From NCBI GenBank assembly GCA_011503125.2, contig WWBZ02000022.1:4650001-4714000 (forward strand): a stretch of DNA of 64,000 bases. Direction: 5' to 3'. The stretch's first letter is position 1, and each line of letters begins with the position of its first letter. This stretch comes from Botryosphaeria dothidea (lineage: Eukaryota; Ascomycota; Dothideomycetes; Botryosphaeriales; Botryosphaeriaceae). This document shows positions 43,588 through 53,405 of this stretch, piece after piece. The notes under the pieces were generated by a model that saw only the letters and a program-made list of their open reading frames with translations, was not told the DNA's origin and did no database searches. A program made the translations under genes and the position numbers.

Positions 43588-43928
43588 TTCTGGGCGGCAA
43601 GGTTGCGGAGGCGGGGAGGCATGAGGAGTTGCTGGCCAGGGGGGATTTGTACGCGGAGATGTGTAGGGCGCAGAGTTTAGATAGGGAGGTTTAGAGTGTT
43701 GAGAGAGTTTGATGGAATTCTCCACTCTGTGTAATAGAGTTTTTCGAGTCTCCTCTTTTAATAATGCCAAATATCCTGGTCTACACAGAGTGGAGAATTC
43801 CATCAAACTCTCTCAACACTCTAAACCTCCCTATCTAAACTCTGCGCCCTACACATCTCCGCGTACAAATCCCCCCTGGCCAGCAACTCCTCATGCCTCC
43901 CCGCCTCCGCAACCTTGCCGCCCAGAAA
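43588..43928. repeat. Large inverted repeat (hairpin) made from the 3' end of the ABC transporter gene
   Basis: Left arm 43588-43733 and right arm 43782-43928 are near-perfect reverse complements of about 146 bp separated by 48 bp. The right arm contains the last ~35 codons of the ABC transporter (minus strand) and its stop. The left arm carries the same codons in plus orientation, ending [19 protein letters not shown] second, 18-bp inverted pair (ACCAGGATATTTGGCATT at 43572-43589 and its complement at 43763-43780) borders the left arm and lies in the loop next to the right arm. The order is thus B-A-loop-B'-A', not a simple palindrome. Confidence 0.9.
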
Positions 43929-46900
43929 CACATAGATCCGATTCGCCCCCTTAATCGTGCTGAGCCGATGCGCGACCGCGACCGTGATCCGCCCCCCCTG
44001 CGCCGCCGCCTCGTTCAGCGCTTGCTGCACGACGCGCTCGCTCTGCGTGTCGAGCGCCGACGTCGCCTCGTCGAGCAGCAAGACGCGCGGCTCGCGCACG
44101 AGCGCGCGCGCGATGGCGATGCGCTGGCGCTGGCCGCCCGAGAGGGCCACGCCGCGCGACCCCGTGTGCGTGTCGAGCCCCTCGGGCAGGGAGGCGACGA
44201 ACTCGTGGACGTTGGCCTGGCGGCAGGCGCGCATGATGCGGTCGTCGTCTCCGTGCCCCTCCTCCAGGCCGAGACTGATGTTCTCGCGGATGGTGCCCTG
44301 GTAGAGCGTGGGCTCCTGCTGGACGAGGGCGATGTTGCGGCGGTACAGGCGCGGGTTGAGCGAGTGGACGGGCGACGAGCCCAGGCGGATGCTGCCGGAC
44401 GAGGGGTCGTAGAAGCGCTCGAGGAGGCCGATCATGGTCGATTTGCCGCAGCCGCTGCCGCCCACGAAGGCGACGAAGTTGCCGGGCTCGACGTCGAGGG
44501 AGATGCCGCGGAGGACTTTGGCGTCGGGTCGTGTGGGATAGGTGAATCCGACTGAGTCCATGGAGAGCGTCTGGTCGCCATCCAAAGGCCCGTTGTCGCG
44601 GTTGGTGTCTGTCTCGGCGACGATGGGCTGTAGAGAACGGAGCCACGCGATGTAGTTACCCGCAGCCACAGCTTTCGTGATGCTGGTCGAGTACGAGAAG
44701 AACTGTCCGGCGGCCTGTCCTGAGAAGAAAACGCCAATGAAGACGATGTAAAACTGCTTCATCGTGTACTCGCCAGTTGAGAGTAGTTTGCAGCCGTACC
44801 TGGACCAAGTCAGTAAAAAAAGCATTCAATGAACCAGTATCTGTGACCTACCAGAAACCCAGGGCCAAGACAAGAAACTCAATGGACTGCGTTAAGGCAA
44901 ACCAGAACATGGTGTGAACAATCGACGGGATAGAGATCTGCACAATCTTGTCGACCTTTTCCCGGAATCGTTCCAGCACCTTGCGTTCAAGAGCCAATGA
45001 GGAGACAGTGCGAATAGCGCTGACTGCCTCTCCGGCCAGTGACGCACTGTCGGCAAACCGCTTTGAGGTGTCGTTGTTCATCTTGAATTCCAGACGCATG
45101 CGGAGATATCCGGCGGAGACGAGTGGAGGCAGACCTCCGAAGACAACGACCAGGCCGAGTTTCCACCCGTACGCCAGTCCGAGAGCGCAGCAGGAAACCA
45201 GATTGACGATGACGAAGATGAGGGACAAATTAAACCCGAAGAGCTCCTGCACCTGAGTTGGCTGAGACGACAGACGACTCGCCAAGGCACCAGTCGTGTT
45301 TTCTGAGCGGTCAAAGAACTGAATGTCCTGCTTGAGCACGGTATCGAAGATGACGCGCCGGTAAAAGTGCGTCATGGTTTGTGAGACAATATTTGAGACC
45401 CAGCCGAGCGCAAAGTAGGCCACAAGATTACCGATGGCGATGACAAAAAACATGAGGGAGTAGAAATCGCCCTCGTCTGTCAGCTTGTTGCCCGTATACT
45501 GGAACACGTTCATGAGTTCGCTCAGAACGAGAGCCTGCCCGGGATACGTTGCGCCTATCTCTAATGAGCCTCTGTTGTGGATCACGATTGTTCAGGCAAC
45601 TTACCTCCGATCAGACATGCCACTATAATAACACCAAACCACGGCCAGAGGCTTCTTTGCTCCTTCAGCATGGTTGAAACTATCCAGACGATACCTCTCT
45701 GCTTGTAGTTGCTGTAGTCGAGTGTTGCTTGATGCTCCTTCGAGGACGCATGAACCGTACTGGCACGGGTGAGTGACTTGGTCAACGCAGCTTTCTCTGG
45801 CTCGGATTCCTCCTGCTCGTCGGAGTCGACCGCATCCTCGCTTTGCTGACCGCCCAGATCCTGGGCCTGCACAAGGCGGAAATATGCCCCTCCGCGTTGG
45901 AGAAGGGACTCATGATTTCCTTGCTCGACAATCTCTCCCTTGGACATGACGACGATGTTGTCTGCATGCTTGATAGTTGCCAGCTTGTGCGCAATGACGA
46001 TGGTGGTTCTGTTCGCGGCCGCTTGGTCCAGAGCCTGCTGCACCACGCCTTCAGAGTGCGGGTCGAGAGCGCTTGTTGCCTCATCGAGCAGCAGAATTTC
46101 GGGATTGGAGATGACGGCACGGGCGATGGCGATTCTTTGTTTCTGACCGCCGGATAGGAGACCGGCACGTTCGCCTACAGGCGTATCATATCCCTGTTCG
46201 ATTAGTCTAAATTTAAGCATAACCTGTCGTGATTAAACTTACTTCCGGGAGCTCTGACACAAAGTCATGGGCGTTCGCGACGCGGCAAGCTTCTACGACC
46301 TGCTCCATCCGCTCTTCTTTCGAGGCATACTCCCATTGAGTGCCCGTGAGGCCATTGCAAACGTTCTCAAAGACTGTTCCGTTGAACAGCACGGGCTCCT
46401 GCTGAACGAGGCGAACTCTAGTCCTCAGCCAATTGAGATTCAAGTCCTCGACCCGCCTACCATCAAGCTTGATCGTGCCTGTAGCCGGATTGTACCACCT
46501 CTCCAGCAACCCAACGATTGTACTCTTGCCAGATCCGCTTGCGCCGACAAGTGCCGTCGTCTTCCGGGCGGGGCAGCGTAGCGAGAAGTCGATGAGCACG
46601 GGAACGTGAGGCCTGCTCGGGTAGGAGAAGTTGACGGCGTCCAGCTCGACCTCGCCCTCGATCCTGTCAGGCTTCTCGCCCTTATCGTCAAGCGGGTTGA
46701 TCAGCGAAGCGCGGTCGATGGTCTTGAACAATGCGGCGGCAGCGGAAGTGGCATTCGCGAAGGCTTGAAAGTAAGGCGAGATCTGCGTGAGTGATGTCGC
46801 GGCAACGACTACGGAGAAGAGAACACTGAGAGCGTTAGCAACATCACCTCCCAGACCTGCTCGGAACACACTCACGTAATTATGACACCTGGATCGTCAA

Positions 46901-47885
46901 TCTCGCCCTCAGCATACATGTGAACTCCCCGCCAGAAGGCGAGCGCAAAGCCGGCGTAGATGCAGAAGAACTCGACGCAGTACATGAAACCCCAGAGCGG
47001 GGACTTCTTGTTGCCCAGCTCGTGCGCCTTCTCCAAGTACCCGTTGTATTTCTCCACCAGCTTCGGCCTCATCCAGAACGCGTGGACATTCCGCACAGAC
47101 GAAAAGACGTCTTCTGCAAGAGATCCGGCCTGCGAATATATCTCCAAAATCTTGGTCTCCAGAACCGCATCCATACCGACGGTCAGTCCGATGACGAAGA
47201 GGATGACCGGAGCAATGGTGATGGTGATGAGGGTGAGCTTCCACTGCTTGACGAGGGCGATGACGATGGCCGAGATGAAGATGGCGATGGCCTGCACAGT
47301 TAATCCGAGCTTCTCGCAGATTCCCTGCTGGATCTGGTTGCCGTTTGTCGTGACTTTAGCTGTCACCGAGCCGCCATCTCCACTGTCAAAGTAAGCAATT
47401 TCTTGGGAAAGCGTGGCCTCCAAGAAACGGTAGCGGATCGTCCTGGTGATGCGTGTCCCTGTAATGGTCATGCACATCATAAAGATGTAGGCCAGGCAGA
47501 ACCTGCCGATGAAGAGGTACACAAACCATAGTGCGTACGTCGAGATCTCATCGCGGAATTCGGCAGGAGTACTGATTCCGCGCTGGAAATCACTGATGAC
47601 ACCGACAAAGCCCCCGAAAACGAGTTGAATCAGGGAGAGTGCAACTCCTGCACCGGCGGCTGCAGCAAAGGCTATACCATTGAGGACCCAATCAATGGGC
47701 TCCGAAAAGCTGAATATCCTCTGTTGACCGAGTTAGACCATTTGGCGCCCAGGCAACGGACATCCGAATCGTACCACGTAGGTCGCAAATGCGCCAGGTT
47801 CTTTAGCAGCATGCTCAGAGTCCGTTTGAGGTGATGGTGTAGAGTTGTTGCTCGTTGACTTCTCGTCACTTGCTTCGTCAGCCAT
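43821..47885 (-). CDS. ABCB-type full-size multidrug ABC transporter
   Basis: Six exons: 47885-47775, 47720-46876, 46825-46243, 46193-45605, 45554-44852, 44799-43821 (1269 aa; all phases consistent; introns 49-54 bp). Layout is TMD1-NBD1-TMD2-NBD2. NBD1 has Walker [10 protein letters not shown], signature LLSGGQKQR, Walker [13 protein letters not shown] and H-loop AHKLAT. NBD2 has [30 protein letters not shown] and AHRLST. Two helix bundles precede them, with a phospho-site-rich linker between the halves. Such P-glycoprotein-like pumps export lipophilic compounds at the plasma membrane and often give self-protection in metabolite clusters. Its 3' end is duplicated as a hairpin just downstream, but the gene itself is intact. 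Confidence 0.93.
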
Positions 47886-48431
47886 TTCCCACCCTCCTGA
47901 AGCTGATGGCGGTGGTGTCGCTTATGTTCGCCGCCGGGGTCGTTTGTAACGGCGCAGGAAGTGCTTCAACAAGGTGCGCGAGAGCGATGCCGGAAGAATC
48001 CCATCAAGCCATGGAGAAGCCTGGGTTTATGTAAAAATGGCGAGAAACCCCTTCGAAAATTCGACATGATGCCGTGTCTTGCTAAAGGCAGCAGTAAGGC
48101 TCGTCTTTGACGGACACGGGCGTCCACGGCGGCCGCGGACTCCGACTGCGATGGTCCGGCGTGGCCAAAACGCCCCAGGCTTGGCCACAGACATTGCCGC
48201 AATAGGATGCCGCTTAACCGCAACTGGTCGCTCGGACGCGCCGAGAAACCCCGCCCTGCTTTGGAGAGATCTGATGCGAGTGATTCATCGTAGCTCATTT
48301 CGGTGCCAGTGCCTGCGCCAGTTCTCCTGCTGAAAAATCTGCCCGCCCCTCTACCAAGTCTATCCCAACGGCCGCGCCATGATAATTCACCCTCCGCCGA
48401 AACGCCCAGGACATCCTTCACCTGCCTTCGC
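47886..48431. other. Intergenic region between the transcription factor and the ABC transporter
   Basis: About 545 bp between the 3' end of the transcription-factor gene and the ABC transporter start; both are leftward. It should contain the ABC promoter. A minus-strand ORF here lacks any recognisable domain. No element was identified. Confidence 0.45.
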
Positions 48432-50321
48432 TCATAACGGCAATTCTTGGTCCGCGGCGTCAAAGTTGAGCATGTCCACAACCGGTCTATTCGCTCCCAG
48501 CCAGTTGCCCAAAAACAGCGACATGTCCATGTTGCTGCTGTCGAGATTCTGATTCGCATCGGGCCACACCGGCCACGCGAAATCCTGCGTCGTCATTGGG
48601 ACATGCGGGTCCGTCACGGCCGGGAACACAAGCGAGCCATCGTCGTGCTGCTGCATGCCAGTGAGCGTCTGTCGCGAGTTGATGAGCACTGCGGCAGCGT
48701 CCGCAAATGCCTTGCAAACGTCGTGTAGCCGTTGCGCTCCTTCGGAGATGTGCTTGGCTTGGTACAATGTGCCGACCGTCTCTTGCAGGAGCTTGAGATC
48801 CTCTACAGACATTGTGGCTATGGCGTGCGTAAATACAACGACGAAAGGTGTAAATGAGGGGTAGAGCAGGATCCTGCGCATCGTCAGTAAAGCTTTCAGC
48901 CAATGGTTTCAAGGCAGCGGAGGCTTACCAAGTGACGTAATCGATCTGGGCAAGCATTGAGCTGTTCGTAAAAGACTCGAAGCATTTCCGGTGGGCTTGC
49001 AGAGCTAGCCGGCCGACTTCGAAACACTTGGAGCTTATTTCTGTACCACTCCCGGTCGAGGTCTGGGCTCGGTAGATGGTTGTCAGGACCGAGTAGGCAA
49101 TGAAGTCGGCCGCCTGGACCATGCTGTCAAGATGCTCTCCATACCATGCTCCCTTGGGATCGATCTGGTGTGCACCGCATTAACAAAAACTGCGACAAGA
49201 GATAGACAAGTCTGGGTACATACCGAGACGAGCTCATTGCGCATGTTCACCATCTTCTGGGCCAGCTCCTCCACAGTACGGAGTCTCTGCTCAGCCGGAG
49301 CTCTTGCGGCGGCAATCGAGTAGAGTCGATCATACGTTTCCCCCTGTACCGTGCTGAATCGGATTGATGCATACGAGATCTCATCCCAGGCGCGTTGCCG
49401 GGGATCATCGGACAGTTTGAAATAGTCGACATCAATATCGTCATCCTGGAAGCTGGCTTTGCGGCCCAAGCAAAGCGAGAGATTCTTGTCTATCATGTAG
49501 TGGCTCCAGAAAGCATGCCGCTTCATGTCTGCCACCGCAGGCGGGTCGTTCTTGAGATTTGCCTCACGGTGCATGCCCAGTGTTTGGCACATGGAGTGGG
49601 CGGCGGCAGCATAGGTCCAGACCAGTTGCAAATTTGATTGTTCTTGTGCTCTGGTAGCCTATGGCCTTGTTAATGCCGTGTCAGAGGAGTGCAGAATTGT
49701 GACTTACCGCAAGGATCAGAGACTGAATGTTTTCGAGAGTGGGGATTGCGAGGCTGTCGTACGTCTCCAAGCATTTGAAGAAGTTTTGCTCGCACAAGTC
49801 TACATATTGGGCAAGATCCCAATTAGAGAGCGCGTCGTCACCCTCCGTGATGTAGTCTCTCAAAGTAAAGAAGAGCAAGCCATGCATCAATGTAAGGGAG
49901 CCGGGTGGAACTGAGTCGGAAGGAAAATACATCTTCTGGCAAAGGCCTTCAAGTTGTTGAAGATTTCGCCAGCAATAGCCAACTAGCGAGAAAGGCGGAT
50001 GCACTGCGTATGTCAGCATTGGCGAGATGCACTAGATGGTGAGGGTCCACCTTTCACCCGCCGCACGATGGCGACAACGAGATCTACAGGAGGCAGGTTC
50101 AAATCAGGCGGGCCAGGGCGCGGCACCGAAGGCGAAAGATAAGCCTGGTGTACGCGCGTGGACGAGCCATGGGTCTCGAGGCTATCCTTCAGCGAGGAGA
50201 GAGCGCTCCGAACCTCGAGGGTTGAGGCGCTGCCGAGAACGCGGGCAATTGTGGCCGTCAGCGACCCATGAAGCCTACGAGTCATGCATCCATCCATCTT
50301 CTTTCCCAAATAGGCCAACAT
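48432..50321 (-). CDS. Fungal-specific transcription factor (regulatory domain; N-terminus unresolved)
   Basis: Five exons: 50321-50051, 50003-49708, 49658-49224, 49164-48929, 48873-48432 (559 aa, phases consistent). The regulatory domain of fungal zinc-cluster activators is clear: LNLPPVDLVVAIVRRVK, GSLTLMHGLLFFTLRDYI, LVWTYAAAAHSMCQTLGMHR, DMKRHAFWSHYMIDKNLSLC and LGRKASFQDDDID, the usual H...LG.HR, R..FW..Y..D..LS...GR order. No Zn2Cys6 cluster was found in the ~1.3 kb upstream, so either 5' exons remain unrecognised or the protein lacks its own DNA-binding domain. It is upstream of and co-oriented with the ABC exporter and could control it. The start at 50321 is provisional. Confidence 0.72.
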
Positions 50322-51655
50322 GGCGCGAAGGCACAGAACACATACAAGGACGAGGTGGAGGCGTGTCTATTTCATTTTGCCCAGAATGCGATACTCCATA
50401 GCGCCAGCCTCGCGAAAGAATATACGAGGCTCCGTTACATGCTCCCCGACGTGGCGTTCCCCCAGCCAGCCAGTCCCTCATCTCAGCAGCAAATCGCGCG
50501 GAGCGACGTATCTCCCTGCACGCCCACCAACCTCATTCAACCCTGTATTTTGCCTGTGCTCCTGGAGCCGCATCTCGTCATCTATTCTCGCCGTATGTGG
50601 CCTTGTGCCACGACGCCGCAAGCCCTCTTCCTCCACTGCAGAGATGTCCAGAAACGGAATCGCCCCCTCCAGCCCCTCTTCCACCTGTGCGGCCACTCTC
50701 GGGCGGTTGCTTACGATCTGCCGAGATCTTGTCGACGCTGCGCGGCTTTCGTCGGGCAGGATGAGTGCCAGCCGGAGCCCGAGCTGAGACTCGGATAGAT
50801 TTCTGAGCTCCTGCTGCGAGCGTTGCTTTCGTGATCGCGGCGAGCAACGGCTTGTCGGGAAACGGATGCATTCTCTGGGCGTCGTGACGGACGATGCTGC
50901 CGAGCTTTGTGCTTGCTCAGAAGGGGACAAGCACCTCACAAGCTCGGGTAGGGATGCGTTTGTAGAGTGTCGGGACAACAGCTGGCTGCAAAAGCTGAGG
51001 ATGCCCTTGACGGAGAGCTTCCGGATGCCGAAGGGTCTGGCAGTCTCATCCTGCTTCTTAGACTTTGTGAGGCTCCAGTCGGATGGGAACGGGTTGGCCA
51101 TTGTGCTCCAAGAGAACTCGTCGGGAAGAGAAAATGGCTGGTCGCAGTAGGAAGGTATGGTGATGGCGAGACTGGGTGGGGATGGGTCGAGAGGGAAGTC
51201 TGCCGCGAGACTGCGCCGTCTTAAGCTGCGACAGAAGAGGACAAGGGTAGATACAAGTACCTCTGCAGCAGGCAAAAGCTGTACGCAATTGGTTGGTTAT
51301 TATGTTTGGACTAGGGCAAACCGGAGGAGACTCCCTCACCACACTCAGGTTGGGGGCGGTCAAAAGTGCCATCTGGGAGGGCGGGCGGAAGCTCAGCAAC
51401 AGCGGGTGCGAAGTGGAATCCGGACAATTGATTTTGCAGACGAAGAGACGTATGAAGCTGGGTATGTAAATGTGAAGGAGAAAGCCAGATGTGCCGGAAG
51501 CTATAAGCCATGTTGCGCCCTTATCAGACCTTCGAGGCCCTGCTATCGTACCACGTTAAGCCATGTCATGTCAACCTTATTTGAACCACGTCGAGACGCG
51601 CAGCCGAAACAGTGGACCCTTGTGTTCTGGCGTCCCCTGCCCCAGTAAGACCCGC
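50322..51655. other. Unassigned stretch upstream of the transcription factor
   Basis: Contains a long minus-strand open frame (51275-50478) with Ser/Arg-rich low-complexity content and no recognisable domain. It may hold the missing 5' exons of the transcription factor or only its promoter. I looked for a CxxCxxxKxxC zinc-cluster pattern here on the minus strand and found none. Confidence 0.35.
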
Positions 51656-52255
51656 TCACTCATCCTGCTCGTCACTCGTTGCCTCGAAATTCTGTTTGCC
51701 AGCGTCGTCGGCTTCGTCGTTGTCGCTCTGTTGGTCGCCCTTGACCGGCCCGCCGGTAGGGCCTTCGAAGTTGGGGCGCTTCACGGCTTCGCCCTTCCTG
51801 GCCAGGGCAGCCTCGACATCGGGCAGGAGCTCGACCAGAGCGTTGTATTGGTCGAGGGTGAGCGAGATACCCTTCGCCGGGGCGCATCAGTGGACGGCCG
51901 CCGAAACGAGTCGAAGCAAGCTCACCTTCTTTCCGGGCAGGTCCTTGCCGTCCTTCTCGTAGTATTCGCGGATGCTGACCATCGACTTGCCCCTGAACTC
52001 GGAGACGGTGACACGGCGTTTGGCAGAGAGCTACCGATGGGCTCTCGGATCAGCGTGGAAGCGTCGGGCGGACGCGTTGGGCAGACTAACCTCCCAGAAC
52101 TCATTGCCCTCGTCATCCTGCTGCTTTCCGGCAGATTGGCCCTTCTTAGCTTTCTTTGACTTGGGGGCCGAGTCGTCGGTGACCACGAAGCCGTCGTCCT
52201 CGTAGTCTTGAGTGGCGCGCTTGCGACCGCGAACGGAAGTGCTTCCTTTGGGCAT
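51656..52255 (-). CDS. SUB1: PC4/SUB1-type RNA polymerase II transcriptional coactivator
   Basis: Exons 52255-52091, 52030-51926, 51871-51656 (161 aa; introns 60 and 54 bp; frame checked). The N-terminus is Lys/Ser/Asp-rich. The single-stranded-DNA-binding PC4 fold follows: [20 protein letters not shown], then [20 protein letters not shown], and [13 protein letters not shown]. The C-terminus is acidic. It binds melted promoter DNA and helps initiation and reinitiation by RNA polymerase II in the nucleus. Length and exon structure are ordinary for fungi. Confidence 0.9.
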
Positions 52256-52736
52256 TGCGATGGGGCGGAGTTGGGATTGGCAGTGTGATGGGACGATGGG
52301 CGCAGAGCGATCGGAGCAGAGTGAAGGATTGCGCGTTTTGATGGGCGCGTTGGATGACAGTCGCAGGCACTGGGTGGACAGCTTGGGAGCTTTGGGGCGA
52401 CGCGTTTCGTGGAGGCGGAACGCGTCGAGGCAATGACGTGATGCGACCCCACCCGCTCTCCCGCCCCTCACATGAACTCGTGGCCGCCACCTACACACTC
52501 CATGAACTGCTCCGCGTACCCTCTCCGCATTGGCCCAGACGGCTCAGACACCTATCGCGGCAGGCACACGAAGATAATCCATGGTATCACTGTACGTCAT
52601 CACTTCACTCATGGGACTGGGTGACTCTCGATCATGTCTTTATCAGCTTTCATTCATCAGTCCACGGCCCAGCTAAGTCTCGAATCAGAGCCATGCACCT
52701 TTCTATTCTGCGCCCATGCTCTCCGGTTTTCCTCAT
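52256..52736. other. Intergenic region
   Basis: About 480 bp: the SUB1 promoter and the 3' flank of the Pro/Ser-rich gene. Only overlapping shadow ORFs are present. Confidence 0.4.
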
Positions 52737-53405
52737 CTACGCAGTCCCAATCGAACGGTATTCGGTACGAAAGGTGCTGGTTGTGGGCCGAGGTGGAGGC
52801 GTCAATCCCCCGTAAGTGGGATCGGGAATATGGCTCCAAGTAGTTGGGTCCACAGCCGTGCTAGTATCGTATGATGCTTGACTTGAGCCTGCAGGCCGCC
52901 GACTCGAGCTGACATGGCTTGACTTTCCGGTGCCATCACTCCTCCTGTTCCCCCGCGAATTCTGCGCATCTTCCGATGGCTTTGGCAAGGCATCTCCAGG
53001 TCGAGAAGGCGGTGTTAAGCCACCGTACGTCGCATCAAGGACATGGCTCCTTTTTCGGTGATCCGCATCAGTACTTGTCTCCTCTTGAGCTGTGCTCTGC
53101 GCCGACGATTCTTGACTCTGAACAGAAGCTGCGAACAGTTAGCCGCTGGCTAATGCAAAAATACACCGCAACGTAATATAGACAGACGTACTTGGTACGA
53201 TTTGGCCACCAACCACATCGGTCTCTACTCCGAGCAACACCTGTTGGATATCATCCAGAACAGAAGCCGCATCCGCCGACAACGGCTTGTTCTCTATGTG
53301 GGGAATGGCACGAAGAGGAAGGATAGGTGCGGGAGCGATCGCGATGTTCTCGACTATCTCTGGCTGTGGTGCGTGCGTGAATAGGCTGGCAGCAGTCAGA
53401 GACAT
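52737..53405 (-). CDS. Small Ser/Pro-rich hypothetical protein with a repeated TYGGLTPP motif
   Basis: Exons 53405-53192 and 53128-52737 (63-bp intron; 201 aa, frame consistent). The protein has a hydrophobic, Pro-rich N-terminal third (NIAIAPAPILPLRAIPHIEN) with VLDDIQQVLLGVETD. A disordered Ser/Gln/Arg tail follows, holding two copies of a motif: DATYGGLTPPSRP and DPTYGGLTPPPRP. No signal peptide or catalytic motif is seen. A possible role in protein binding is inference only. The call as a gene rests on the clean splice and the conserved repeated motif. Upstream in-frame ATGs exist at about 53525 and 53633. Confidence 0.5.

Noticed and set aside
43449..43694. A separate small plus-strand gene ending like an ABC transporter
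   Set aside because: Its C-terminal part is the left arm of the inverted duplication of the ABC gene's 3' end; the N-terminal part has no homology.
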